Positions 8,501 through 16,747 of a DNA stretch of 64,000 bases are shown here, piece by piece (the stretch's first letter is position 1; every line of letters begins with the position of its first letter). The stretch comes from JAVBNN01 sp031551525 (GTDB lineage: Bacteria > Bacillota > Negativicutes > Acidaminococcales > JAISLQ01). Position numbers and translations under genes: made by a program. The notes beneath the pieces were generated by a model that worked only from the letters and a program-made list of their open reading frames with translations, was not told where the DNA came from and searched no databases. Location: positions 1 to 64,000 of the forward strand of contig JAVBNN010000023.1 in NCBI GenBank assembly GCA_031551525.1. Direction: 5' to 3'.

Positions 8501-9698
8501 TCGTTTCCACCTCGCCCAAATCTGCTTTCAGTGCTGCCCGCACCAGGTTTTCACCGTAACCGGTAACCATGGACATTGCGATATGGGTATTTGTATTAAG
8601 GCTACCATATAGTTCGGACAACCCCTCTATAACGCTGTCCAGCGGTTTTCCCCGATTGCTTTTATAAAAAGAATAAAGCAGTTCTCCTTCTTCACCGACC
8701 AAGACCAGCTTTGTCGTAGTAGAACCGGCATCTATACCCAAAAAGGCCCGCCCGGCATAATCCGCCAAACTGCCTCGCCGCACAAAGTTTTTTGCATGGC
8801 GCGCCTTAAATGTGTCATATTCTTCCTCGTTTTCAAACAAAGGCTCCAATATCCCCGTACTGGCACTTGCACGCAGGCTGGCTGCATCCGGCGCGGCCAT
8901 GCATTCTACCAAATGGGCCGTATCATCTGAAGACATTGCCGCCCCCAAAGCCACAAAATATTGTCCTTCGTCCGGCGCGACTATCTGTTCGCCGGTAAGA
9001 CCCAGGGTTTCAATAAATCTTTGGCGAAGTTGCGGAAGAAAGTGCAGCGGACCGCCCAGAAAAGCCACTTTACCCGCGATCGGCCTTCCCTGTGCCAAAG
9101 AACCTATGGTCTGGTTGACCACCGCCTGAAAAATTGACGCTGCTATGTCTTCTTTGGCCGCGCCTTCGTTCATCAGGTTTTGTATGTCAGTCTTGGCAAA
9201 TACGCCGCAACGCGAAGCGATAGGATAGATGATCCTGTAGTGTTTAGCAAGATCATTAAGCCCCTTGGGGTCGGTGTCCAAAAGCACGGCCATCTGGTCG
9301 ATAAAAGCGCCTGTACCACCTGCGCATACGCCATTCATACGCTGCTCCATACTGTCACCGAAATAAGTTATCTTGGCGTCTTCCCCGCCCAGTTCGATAA
9401 CCGTATCCGCCTGCGGTATCATCAATTTTACCGCTTTGGTACAAGCTACGACTTCCTGGATGAAATTCAGCCCCATGCTCTCGGAAATGCCCATGCCAGC
9501 AGAACCGGTAAAAACTATGGACAAGAGTTTTTCCGGCAATGCATACTGCGCATCTTCCACTACGCTCTTTAAGGTGGCGACTACATTGGAAAAATGCCTG
9601 AGGTATCTTTGGAAAATTATTGTATTGTTTTCGTTGATCGCCACCATTTTTATGGTAGTAGAACCAATATCAACGCCGACCCTGATATTATTCGGCAT
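5520..9698 (-). CDS. two-domain 2-hydroxyacyl-CoA dehydratase activase-family giant protein
   Basis: 1392 residues. Two ASKHA-type ATPase domains of the BadF/BadG/HgdC activase family lie in tandem: phosphate-1 loops VGVDIGSTTIKM near the N-terminus and FLGIDAGSTTTKL near residue 320, each followed by the Gly-Cys motif of the Fe-S site (NGVCAGGTGAF and NEACSSGCGSF). Next is a DUF2229-like region starting with a Cys cluster (RRCRLCANSCRI), then dehydratase-like segments with TCGGCRATNYI. Single-domain relatives use ATP hydrolysis to drive electron transfer into 2-hydroxyacyl-CoA dehydratases; the role of this large soluble fusion is not settled. The ATG at 9698 is preferred (AAAGGAG ten bases before it). 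The gene is alone, with no dehydratase subunits beside it. Confidence 0.85.
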   Translation of the reverse strand: MPNNIRVGVDIGSTTIKMVAINENNTIIFQRYLRHFSNVVATLKSVVEDAQYALPEKLLSIVFTGSAGMGISESMGLNFIQEVVACTKAVKLMIPQADTVIELGGEDAKITYFGDSMEQRMNGVCAGGTGAFIDQMAVLLDTDPKGLNDLAKHYRIIYPIASRCGVFAKTDIQNLMNEGAAKEDIAASIFQAVVNQTIGSLAQGRPIAGKVAFLGGPLHFLPQLRQRFIETLGLTGEQIVAPDEGQYFVALGAAMSSDDTAHLVECMAAPDAASLRASASTGILEPLFENEEEYDTFKARHAKNFVRRGSLADYAGRAFLGIDAGSTTTKLVLVGEEGELLYSFYKSNRGKPLDSVIEGLSELYGSLNTNTHIAMSMVTGYGENLVRAALKADLGEVETIAHLKAAKHFLPEVTFVLDIGGQDMKSFFVKDGVIDSIMLNEACSSGCGSFIETFAQSNGVPVEEFASLAVKARRPVDLGTRCTVFINSKVKQVQKEGAGIDDISAGLAVSVVKNTLFKVIRLKDIAELGKHIIVQGGTFKNDAVLRAFEKITGVEVIRPDIAGLMGAYGAALLSRERAGIQQYSRLAAPDELEDFSTDTTSRRCRLCANSCRITTKRFSNGEEYSSGNRCERGVGVKQENSGLPDLYAYKYRRLFSYIPRRWENARHGAIGIPRALNMYEDYPFWFTFFTELGYRVVLSDPTSDDTYKDGMDTIASETVCYPAKLVHGHIINLVRQKGIKKIFYPSIPFNKREQESSNNSYNCPVVTSYPEAIEANMGILKEEGVTFYHPFLPLQNPGGMLGRLAEELSGEKLSRWAIKNALKMAYKEQEAFHKDIQTEGQMAAERIKKENLRAVVLAGRPYHIDPKINHGLPELLKSYGFAVLSEDAVTHLADLPGPLRVVDQWTYHSRLYWAASFAAREKNVQLLQLSSFGCGLDAVTSDQVKEILEHSGKIYTCVKMDEINNSGSVRIRVRSLLAAVCEREDTGKTGLWRRYYYKKNAFTKEMAKRHTILAPQLSPIHFQFMESCFQKAGYALVIPEADEKAAMSEGLKYIHNDACYPCLIVAGQLIGALKSEEYAPDSCSILLSQTCGGCRATNYIPLIRKALADAGLGQVPVASLWGEKSDGFSLSFTMLKGMVAAILYGDLLSQLLYRTRPYEKVPGSANALYERWAEQCRKNPQVFKKNVRSMVADFDNIELHEDMIKPKVGVVGEILVKYHPHANNDMVETLEKEGAEVVVPDMLNFFQYLAYDNVAGYDLLAGSLTNKLVAHGFIGVLEYLRKDIRAALAGSRRFAPPHYIEEVAGLAKKYLSLGNMTGEGWLLTGEMVALLEAGVDNIVCLQPFGCLPNHIMGKGMIKKIKAAYPKANIVSLDFDPGISKVNQLNRIKLMLA

Positions 9699-9983
9699 AG
9701 CTGACACTCCTTTAAATGCAATACAGCTCCTTGTATTATTTATATATTAGCTATCAAGCATAATAAACCCTTTAATAACAACTTAAGAGTCATAACCATT
9801 ATATTTGCAAACGCTTAAGCTAAAAATATCGGTAAATCGTGAAAATACTATGAAAATCCGGCCGTTGTCCTATATCCTATTAACAGAATTTCTATAAGGC
9901 TCCTGTGTATTTTATATACTTGTTTGTTCATAACTATATTTTAGCCACAAATAGTTTGTTGCCAACCTAAACTGACTATAAAC
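9699..9983 (-). promoter_or_regulatory. 285-bp leader of the activase gene with weak promoter candidate
   Basis: AT-rich, no gene. The best promoter candidate for the activase on the minus strand is a perfect TATAAT at 9798-9803 with a weak -35 (TTTTTA) 17 bp upstream, giving a leader of about 90 nt. Confidence 0.3.
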
Positions 9984-10021
9984 AAAAAAATACCTGGCCG
10001 CATCTGGCCAGGTATTTTTTT
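9984..10021 (-). terminator. terminator of the wecA-wecB-atp transcription unit
   Basis: A long stem (aaaaaaatacctggcc / ggccaggtatttttt) with a 6-nt loop and a strong T-run, just after the atpC stop codon. Confidence 0.9.
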
Positions 10022-10024
10022 AAG

Positions 10025-10435
10025 TTAGTGTATATTAGCCATTTCTAATGTTTTCAGGCGACCGGCGGCACGCCTTAACGCAGTTTCCGAGCGCATGTGG
10101 TCATATTGTTCGTCAGTAAGGCGTGCGGAAGCTCTTTCCTTCGCCGCTTCCGCCCGTTTAGCGTCTATTTCTTCCGGAAGTTCCGCTGCTGTTGCTAAAA
10201 TGGTGATCCTGTTGTCGCGAACTTCCATAAATCCACCGCTAACGCTTACATAACGCACGCATTCGTCATCCGTTTTGAGCTTCACCGGCCATTCCTGCAA
10301 TGATGCGATAAGCGGTAAATGGTCAGCTAGTATGCCCATTTCACCGTCCAGCGCACGCACCACTACCATGCTGAAGTCGTCAGATAATACCGTGCGGCCC
10401 GGAGTGATTATTTCCACATGAATTTTATTAGCCAT
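10025..10435 (-). CDS. atpC: ATP synthase F1 epsilon subunit
   Basis: 136 residues. The N-terminal beta-sandwich (residues 1-85) has the family opening IHVEIITPGRTVLSDDF and the segment GEMGILADHLPLI. The C-terminal two-helix domain (AEAAKERASARL...) follows. The subunit sits on the central stalk, couples rotation to catalysis and can inhibit ATP hydrolysis. It is the last gene of the atp unit, five bases after atpD and just before the terminator. Confidence 0.95.
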   Translation of the reverse strand: MANKIHVEIITPGRTVLSDDFSMVVVRALDGEMGILADHLPLIASLQEWPVKLKTDDECVRYVSVSGGFMEVRDNRITILATAAELPEEIDAKRAEAAKERASARLTDEQYDHMRSETALRRAAGRLKTLEMANIH

Positions 10436-10439
10436 GCGA

Positions 10440-11855
10440 TCAATCCACCTTCATGGTCTTTGCCTTTTTCACCGCATCGTCGATGGTGCCGACCATATAG
10501 AATGCGCCTTCCGGCAGGTCGTCATGCTTGCCGGCCAGAACTTCTTTAAAGCCGCGGATGGTTTCTTTCAGCGGAACATATTGCCCGGGGGTGCCGGTAA
10601 ACTGCTCAGCGACAAAGAAGGGCTGGCTGAGGAACCTTTGTATCTTTCGGGCCCTGGCAACTGTTACTTTGTCATCTTCGCTGAGCTCTTCCATACCGAG
10701 TATGGCTATGATATCCTGCAGTTCCTTATAGCGCTGCAGTATCTTTTGCACGCCGCGCGCCACATCATAATGTTCCTGGCCGATGATCAGCGGGTCGACT
10801 ATACGGCTGGTAGAGTCGAGCGGATCAACAGCCGGATAGATCGCAAGCTCGGCTATCTGCCGTGAAAGAACCGTCGTCGCGTCAAGATGCGCAAAAGTCG
10901 CGGCCGGCGCCGGGTCGGTCAAGTCATCCGCCGGTACATAAACAGCCTGTACGGATGTTATGGAACCGGTTTTAGTTGAGGTAATGCGCTCTTGAAGCGC
11001 GCCTACGTCTGTGCCGAGGGTGGGCTGGTAGCCAACTGCCGAAGGCATACGCCCGAGCAGCGCGGACACTTCCGAACCCGCCTGGATAAAACGAAAGATG
11101 TTATCTATAAAGAGCAACACATCCTGGCCGCCCACGTCGCGAAAATATTCTGCCATGGTGAGGCCGGTCAGCCCTACGCGCATACGCGCTCCGGGTGGTT
11201 CGTTCATTTGCCCGTACACCAGCGCTGTCTTGTCGATAACACCGGATTCACTCATTTCATTCCACAAGTCGTTGCCTTCGCGGGTACGTTCGCCCACGCC
11301 GGCAAATACGGAATAGCCGCCGTGTTCGGTAGCTATGTTGTGGATGAGTTCCTGGATGAGAACTGTCTTGCCAACGCCGGCGCCGCCAAAGAGACCGATC
11401 TTGCCGCCCAATGCATAAGGGGCTATAAGATCGACAACTTTGATACCGGTCTCCAGTATCTTGGTGGCAGTAGATTGTTGGTCGAAAGAGGGAGCCGGCC
11501 TGTGGATAGGCCACTGATCTGCTGCCTCGACTTTAGCGTCGTTGTGGTCAACTGTCTCTCCCAAAACATTAAATACCCGGCCGAGGGTACCTTCACCCAC
11601 CGGCACTTTTATCGGACTCCCTGTATTGACTGCATCCATCCCGCGAACAAGGCCGTCTGTCGAAGACATAGCAACCGCACGCACCGTGTTTTCACCTATA
11701 TGCTGCATAACTTCGGCTGTCAGGTTGATTTCCATGTTTCCGTTACCGGTCTTACCTTGAATTTTTATCGCGTTCAAAATAGCAGGCAGCTGACCAGGGG
11801 GAAATTCGACATCGACAACTGGCCCTACTATTTGTACTACTTTACCAGTATCCAA
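10440..11855 (-). CDS. atpD: ATP synthase F1 beta subunit (catalytic)
   Basis: 471 residues, the usual length. Walker A GGAGVGKT at residues 157-164, the signature PAVDPLDSTSR, the DELSEED-type segment MEELSEDD, and the C-terminal QPFFVAEQFTG are intact. It hosts the three catalytic nucleotide sites of F1. The start is a TTG with AAGGAGG seven bases upstream; no in-frame ATG is better placed. It lies 18 bases after atpG. Confidence 0.97.
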   Translation of the reverse strand: MDTGKVVQIVGPVVDVEFPPGQLPAILNAIKIQGKTGNGNMEINLTAEVMQHIGENTVRAVAMSSTDGLVRGMDAVNTGSPIKVPVGEGTLGRVFNVLGETVDHNDAKVEAADQWPIHRPAPSFDQQSTATKILETGIKVVDLIAPYALGGKIGLFGGAGVGKTVLIQELIHNIATEHGGYSVFAGVGERTREGNDLWNEMSESGVIDKTALVYGQMNEPPGARMRVGLTGLTMAEYFRDVGGQDVLLFIDNIFRFIQAGSEVSALLGRMPSAVGYQPTLGTDVGALQERITSTKTGSITSVQAVYVPADDLTDPAPAATFAHLDATTVLSRQIAELAIYPAVDPLDSTSRIVDPLIIGQEHYDVARGVQKILQRYKELQDIIAILGMEELSEDDKVTVARARKIQRFLSQPFFVAEQFTGTPGQYVPLKETIRGFKEVLAGKHDDLPEGAFYMVGTIDDAVKKAKTMKVD

Positions 11856-11873
11856 ATTTTTTCCTCCTTCGTG

Positions 11874-12734
11874 CTATTTTAGCGCCTCCGCGCCGCCGAC
11901 GATCTCGGATATTTCCCGAGTTATGCCGGCTTGGCGGATCTTGTTGTAGTGAAGTGTGAGTTGGGAAATTATTTCCGAGGAGTTTTCCGTCGCCGAACCC
12001 ATGGCCGCCATCCGGGAACCCAGTTCACTGGCCGCTGCCTGCATGAGCGCCGCGTAAATCAGTGTTTCGAGATACCGCGGCACCAATACTTTGAGCGTTT
12101 CTTCCGCTGGCGGTTCAAAAATATACTCGCGAGACGCCAGGGAAACATCTTGCTCTTTCCCTGCTGGAGACTCGACCGGCAACAGCTTGACCGTTACCGG
12201 GGCATAGGAAAGAGGCGAATAAAACTGCGTATAGACAAGATTTATCTCATCACATTCGCCAGAGGTATACTTTTTCGCCATAGACTTGGCTATAGCCATA
12301 GCATCACTATATTCCGGGCGCTCGGAAAAACCTTCAAACGTGTCGTCCAATGTGTAATGGCGGCGGGTGAAATATTCCCGGCCTTTTCGTCCTATCGTGG
12401 AAATACGGACATTGTCCCTTCCTTCGACTTCAGCCAGAGCTTTTTTCAAAATATTGGAATTATACGCGCCCGCCAAGCCTTTATCGGCACTTACTACAAA
12501 ATAGGCGACATTTTGAATATCGCGCACTTCAAGAAGAGGGTGCTTTGCTTCCTGTATGCCGCCAACCACATTTACCAGCATTTGCCTTATCTTTTCAGCA
12601 AAGGGCTTACTGGCCGCCGCTCTTTCCTGCGCACGGCGCAACCTGGCCGCCGCGACCATTTTCATCGCCTTGGTGATATGCTGGATATTTTTTACGCTTT
12701 TTATCCGTTGCCGGATCTCGCGCGAACTAGCCAC
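11874..12734 (-). CDS. atpG: ATP synthase F1 gamma subunit
   Basis: 286 residues. The N-terminal helix REIRQRIKSVKNIQHITKAM and the C-terminal signature helix (ITREISEIVGGAEAL) form the rotating coiled coil inside the alpha-beta hexamer. It starts with GTG behind GAGGTG, six bases after the atpA stop. Confidence 0.96.
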   Translation of the reverse strand: MASSREIRQRIKSVKNIQHITKAMKMVAAARLRRAQERAAASKPFAEKIRQMLVNVVGGIQEAKHPLLEVRDIQNVAYFVVSADKGLAGAYNSNILKKALAEVEGRDNVRISTIGRKGREYFTRRHYTLDDTFEGFSERPEYSDAMAIAKSMAKKYTSGECDEINLVYTQFYSPLSYAPVTVKLLPVESPAGKEQDVSLASREYIFEPPAEETLKVLVPRYLETLIYAALMQAAASELGSRMAAMGSATENSSEIISQLTLHYNKIRQAGITREISEIVGGAEALK

Positions 12735-12740
12735 AAACTA

Positions 12741-14276
12741 TCACCTCGCTTCGCCAGGCGTTGCGGTTTTGGCGCCGCCAAACATGTCCTTAAATTCATC
12801 TATCGCTTTTTTCAGCACGGATTCCGTATCCCCTGATATAGCTTTGGTTTCCCTGATTGCTTTACCGACTTCAGGATAACTCGATCTCATAAAAGACAGG
12901 AAATCTTTCTCAAAGCGGGAGATGTCTTCTACTTCCACATTATCGAGATAACCGTTGGTAGCGACATAAATACTCATGACCTGCTGCTCTACCGGCAGTG
13001 GAGCATACTGGCCCTGCTTCAAAACTTCGGTCATCCTAACACCGCGGTCGATCTGCGCTTTGGTCGCCTTGTCAAGGTCGGATCCGAACTGGGCAAAAGC
13101 CGCCAGTTCCCTGTACTGCGCAAGATCAAGACGCAACCGCCCCGCTACCGATTTCATGGCTTTTATCTGCGCGGCGCCGCCGACGCGGGATACCGAGAGG
13201 CCGACATTGATGGCCGGACGAATACCCGAGTAGAAAAGTTCGCTCTCAAGAAATATCTGACCGTCAGTTATGGATATAACGTTGGTCGGTATATAGGCCG
13301 CCACGTCGCCGGCCAAGGTCTCGATGATCGGCAGAGCGGTTATTGATCCGCCGCCAAGTTCTTTGTTGAGTTTGGCCGCGCGCTCGAGCAGACGCGAATG
13401 TAAGTAAAATACGTCGCCCGGGTAAGCCTCGCGTCCCGGAGGACGGCGTAAAAGAAGACTCATCGCGCGATACGCGGCGGCGTGCTTCGATAAGTCATCA
13501 TATACACAAAGAACATCTTTACCTTTACGCATAAAATACTCGCCCATAGTAACGCCAGAATACGGCGCTATATACTGGAGCGGCGCGCTTTCAGAGGCAT
13601 TGGCGGCAACGACGATAGTGTATTCCATCGCACCGTGCTCTTCAAGTGTACGCACCACACGGGCAACCGTAGAGGCTTTCTGTCCAATCGCCACATAAAT
13701 GCAAATAACGCCGAGACCTTTTTGATTGATGATGGTATCGACCGCCACAGCGGTTTTACCGGTACCACGGTCGCCGATTATCAATTCGCGCTGACCGCGG
13801 CCGATCGGCACCATAGAATCTATCGCTTTGAGACCTGTTTGTAACGGTGTGTTAACGGACTCCCTGTCAGCAATGCCCGGAGCTGGGCTTTCAACATTGC
13901 GCATCTCGGTAGTGTCAATAAGGCCTTTGCCGTCTATCGGCTGGCCAAGCGCGTTTACAACGCGACCGACAATGGCGTCGCCGACCGGCACCTGCATGAT
14001 GCGGCCAGTCCGGCGGACAACATCGCCCTCTTTTACCAGCGTTTCGCCGCCCATCAAAACAACGCCTATACTATTGACTTCAAGGTTCAGTACCATCCCG
14101 TTAACGCCATTTGGCAACTCCAAAAGTTCGCCGGCCATGGCGCCTTTTAAGCCGTGTACGCGGGCAATACCGTCACCTACTTCATCTACGATACCGACTT
14201 CGTCAACATTGAGGCCTACTTTGTAGTTTTCCAGCTGCTGACTGATGAGAGCTGTAAGTTCTTCAGGCTTCATCAT
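12741..14276 (-). CDS. atpA: ATP synthase F1 alpha subunit
   Basis: 511 residues. Walker A GDRGTGKT at residues 168-175 and the family signature PAINVGLSVSRVGGAAQ are present. The subunit holds the non-catalytic nucleotide sites and anchors the delta subunit through its N-terminus. The ATG overlaps the stop codon of the small delta-like gene upstream (ATGA), indicating translational coupling. Confidence 0.97.
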   Translation of the reverse strand: MMKPEELTALISQQLENYKVGLNVDEVGIVDEVGDGIARVHGLKGAMAGELLELPNGVNGMVLNLEVNSIGVVLMGGETLVKEGDVVRRTGRIMQVPVGDAIVGRVVNALGQPIDGKGLIDTTEMRNVESPAPGIADRESVNTPLQTGLKAIDSMVPIGRGQRELIIGDRGTGKTAVAVDTIINQKGLGVICIYVAIGQKASTVARVVRTLEEHGAMEYTIVVAANASESAPLQYIAPYSGVTMGEYFMRKGKDVLCVYDDLSKHAAAYRAMSLLLRRPPGREAYPGDVFYLHSRLLERAAKLNKELGGGSITALPIIETLAGDVAAYIPTNVISITDGQIFLESELFYSGIRPAINVGLSVSRVGGAAQIKAMKSVAGRLRLDLAQYRELAAFAQFGSDLDKATKAQIDRGVRMTEVLKQGQYAPLPVEQQVMSIYVATNGYLDNVEVEDISRFEKDFLSFMRSSYPEVGKAIRETKAISGDTESVLKKAIDEFKDMFGGAKTATPGEAR

Positions 14277-14608
14277 ACTGCATTAGTCACCCCAATCTTC
14301 TTTACATCAATGTCTGTCATAACTTCGTTATATTTTTTGAGCTGACGGACTACACTGCCATCAAGAACCTTGTCGCCAACTTGTACGATAAGTCCGCCAA
14401 TGATCGCCGGATCGACAGTTTTTTCCACAAACAGTTCCCGCCCTATCTGTTTAGATAGCCGGGCAACTATCGCGTCATATTCACTGCCATCGAGCTCTCT
14501 TGCAGTAGTCAGCCGGATATCAACATGTTCAAGGCCGTTTTGCGGCTGTGCCTGATAGTCGCGGATTTGCCGCTTTATAGCGGCGATGCTTTCACTGTGT
14601 CTTTTCAT
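14273..14608 (-). CDS. extra ATP synthase delta C-terminal-domain protein
   Basis: A 111-residue paralogue of the C-terminal half of atpH. Residues about 28-105 align with the atpH C-terminal domain over some 80 positions, nearly half identical by eye: TTAREL in both, AIIGGLIVQVGDKVLDGS against GIIGGIIIQVGDKLIDGS, then LKKY in both. The N-terminal six-helix domain that binds alpha subunits is absent, replaced by a short charged helix (MKRHSESIAAIKRQI). The ATG at 14608 overlaps the atpH stop (ATGA) and its own stop overlaps the atpA start, so it is translated with the operon. Inference: an accessory peripheral-stalk piece or regulator made from a delta duplication. A start 14 codons upstream lies inside atpH and lacks support. 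Confidence 0.8.
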   Translation of the reverse strand: MKRHSESIAAIKRQIRDYQAQPQNGLEHVDIRLTTARELDGSEYDAIVARLSKQIGRELFVEKTVDPAIIGGLIVQVGDKVLDGSVVRQLKKYNEVMTDIDVKKIGVTNAV

Positions 14609-15183
14609 GGCGACTTCGCGACCCCCGTTCCCTCGACATTGACCCGGCAAAGAAGGTCTTCATATTTTTTCAGGCGGTAACTGATACTGCCGTCTATAAG
14701 CTTGTCACCGACCTGAATAATTATGCCGCCGATTATGCCTGGCTCTATATGTCTGTCGAGTACCACCGGTTTATTAAACATTTTAGTTAACCGCTCAGTG
14801 ATACTTTCGCATTCGTTTGCCGAAAGTTCTCTGGCAGTGGTCACCCGCGCTTCAACTTTTCCTTCCTTCTCGTTGAGCAACGCCCCAAAATTCTTGGCTA
14901 TAAGAGGCAGAAGCCCCTCGAAGCGCTTGTCTACCAACAATAGGATAAATTTCAGGGAGACCGCTTCTATTTTGCCGGTAAAAATTTCTTTCACAGCAGC
15001 CACCCGGGCTTCTTTCACTACACCAGGGTTAGCTAGAAAAGCCTTCAATTCGGCATTTTCCTGAAAAACTGCTGCGAGTGCGCCAATATCATCCTTGACT
15101 TTGTCAGAAATTTTTTCTTCCTCGGCCAAATCAAAAAGTGCCTGCGCATATTTTTCCGCTATTTCATGCCCGGAGTTTAGCAT
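14605..15183 (-). CDS. atpH: ATP synthase F1 delta subunit
   Basis: 192 residues, full length. The N-terminal helical domain (EIAEKYAQALFDLAEEE) and the conserved C-terminal motif GGIIIQVGDKLIDGS are visible. It links the top of F1 to the peripheral stalk b subunits. The ATG overlaps the atpF stop; the next gene, a C-terminal-domain paralogue, overlaps its end. Confidence 0.93.
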   Translation of the reverse strand: MLNSGHEIAEKYAQALFDLAEEEKISDKVKDDIGALAAVFQENAELKAFLANPGVVKEARVAAVKEIFTGKIEAVSLKFILLLVDKRFEGLLPLIAKNFGALLNEKEGKVEARVTTARELSANECESITERLTKMFNKPVVLDRHIEPGIIGGIIIQVGDKLIDGSISYRLKKYEDLLCRVNVEGTGVAKSP

Positions 15184-15677
15184 GGCAATCCACCAGGTTT
15201 GTTGGATATTTCATCCAGAAAACCATTGATGAGTTTCTGGTCGGCTTCTTTGTCGAGTTTTTTCTCGACGACTTTTTCCGCGAGGGTCATGCTGAGAGAA
15301 ACGACCTCAGCGCGCACTTGCAAAAGAGCATTGGTTTTTTCGCGTTCGATCTGTTCCTGGGCGCTTTTGAAAATGCGCTCCTGCTCTTCTTTTGCCTGGG
15401 CCAGCATTTGATTGTATGCTTCCGCAGCTGTTTTATTTGCTTTATCTATGATTTCCTGCGCTTCGACCCTGGCGTTCGCCAGTTGGGCCTCATACGCTTC
15501 CTTGACTTTGGCGGCAGCTACTTTCGCCTGCTCGGCGCAATCAAGATCGGAAGCTATCTTTTCGCGGCGTTCGTCCATGGCTTTCATGATCGGCTTATAG
15601 CCAAACCACGACACGACCACTACAAGCACCAGAAAATTAAATATCTGTGCAACTAATGTCCAATTAATGTCAACCAA
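15177..15677 (-). CDS. atpF: ATP synthase F0 b subunit
   Basis: About 166 residues: one N-terminal membrane helix (TLVAQIFNFLVLVVVVSWFGYKPI begins near residue 5, so only part is quoted in effect) followed by a long charged coiled coil. It forms the peripheral stalk. A TTG at 15677 sits eight bases after AGGAG and is preferred over a GTG at 15686 that lies inside the ribosome site. It overlaps atpH. Confidence 0.92.
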   Translation of the reverse strand: MVDINWTLVAQIFNFLVLVVVVSWFGYKPIMKAMDERREKIASDLDCAEQAKVAAAKVKEAYEAQLANARVEAQEIIDKANKTAAEAYNQMLAQAKEEQERIFKSAQEQIEREKTNALLQVRAEVVSLSMTLAEKVVEKKLDKEADQKLINGFLDEISNKPGGLPC

Positions 15678-15728
15678 AAAAGGCACTCCTTTCTTTAAAT
15701 AAGAACTCGTTGAAAAAAGGTCTTATCC

Positions 15729-15980
15729 TTATTTTACAAACGGGTTTGCCAAAACCAGAATGATCGCTATAACCACGCTGATAATAGGCACAGCTTCAAT
15801 CAAACCGATGTAAATCAGGGAGTTTATAAGGGTTTTATTTGCCAATTCCGGTTGACGCACCATGCCTTCCAAGGATTTGCTGCCAAGATAGGAGTTACCC
15901 AAAGCGGCGGCAATAGCCGCGCCAAAACAAGCTATGCTTGCACCTATAACTGAGCAACCAATAATAATCGTCTGTTCCAA
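15729..15980 (-). CDS. atpE: ATP synthase F0 c subunit
   Basis: 83 residues, two membrane helices joined by the polar loop R42-Q43-P44. The ion-binding carboxylate is E62 in GLIEAVPIISVV. The residues that make a Na+ site in Ilyobacter-type rings (Gln in helix 1, Ser-Thr after Glu, Tyr later) are replaced by N29, A63-V64 and I67, matching proton-type rings such as Bacillus (VEALPII), so I infer H+ coupling. The start is a TTG with GGATGG upstream; a stop codon immediately precedes it in frame, so no other upstream start exists. Confidence 0.93.
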   Translation of the reverse strand: MEQTIIIGCSVIGASIACFGAAIAAALGNSYLGSKSLEGMVRQPELANKTLINSLIYIGLIEAVPIISVVIAIILVLANPFVK

Positions 15981-16051
15981 TGTTCATTCCATCCTTTCAA
16001 ACTTTCATAATTTTTGTATTTTTTGAAAAAATCTTACCCCTGCACCCGCTG

Positions 16052-16747
16052 TCAGTGATTCGAGTGAAAAGCGCTGCGCATATAGGATATCCCCAGTGTG
16101 GTAAAGATCATGGCCTGGATAGCTCCGATGGCCAAGCTGAAACAAACCCACAGTTCCGGCATTACCCAGGGTGTAAGTTTGTAAAGCACTACCAAAAGTA
16201 TTTCCCCCGCGACAATATTACCGAAAAGACGAAACGCCATGGTAAATGGTTTTATTACTTCATCCATGAGATGTAGGGGAAACATAAAAATGGACGGCTG
16301 GAAAAAATGCTTGAAATAACCCAAACCGTTACGCGCTATGCCAATAATATAGATCAGTGCCACAACCAAAAAACCAAGTCCTAAAGTCGTATTAATATCG
16401 GCGGTGGGCGAAGTAATATGAATATGTAACGGTTCAAAAATTTGCGGGACAAGACCGAGTTCATTGCTGACAAAAATATACATAAACAAAGTAAGAAAAA
16501 ACGGCCCCATCATTTTTTTGCCTTTTGCCCCAAGGTTTTCTTCGGCCATCCCGCCGACCAGGTCGAATATCGCCTCGACACACAATTGCATATTGCCGGG
16601 TATCACTTTGGGATTGCGCGTGACCACAATCAGTATTAGCGCGACTATCGCCATGGTAAGCCAGGACATGTATATAGTTTGCACATTAAAAACAAACCCC
16701 GGCCAAACCTCAGTGGGCAAAAAATCAATTATTTTGTTCTCTTGCAT
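16052..16747 (-). CDS. atpB: ATP synthase F0 a subunit
   Basis: 231 residues with five to six membrane helices. The essential Arg is in AFRLFGNIVAGEILL. It forms the ion half-channels facing the c-ring. The start overlaps the end of atpI by 23 bases, with GGAGAG upstream. An N-terminal segment rich in aromatic residues (FLPTEVWPGFVF) precedes the first helix, as in other Firmicutes. Confidence 0.95.
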   Translation of the reverse strand: MQENKIIDFLPTEVWPGFVFNVQTIYMSWLTMAIVALILIVVTRNPKVIPGNMQLCVEAIFDLVGGMAEENLGAKGKKMMGPFFLTLFMYIFVSNELGLVPQIFEPLHIHITSPTADINTTLGLGFLVVALIYIIGIARNGLGYFKHFFQPSIFMFPLHLMDEVIKPFTMAFRLFGNIVAGEILLVVLYKLTPWVMPELWVCFSLAIGAIQAMIFTTLGISYMRSAFHSNH

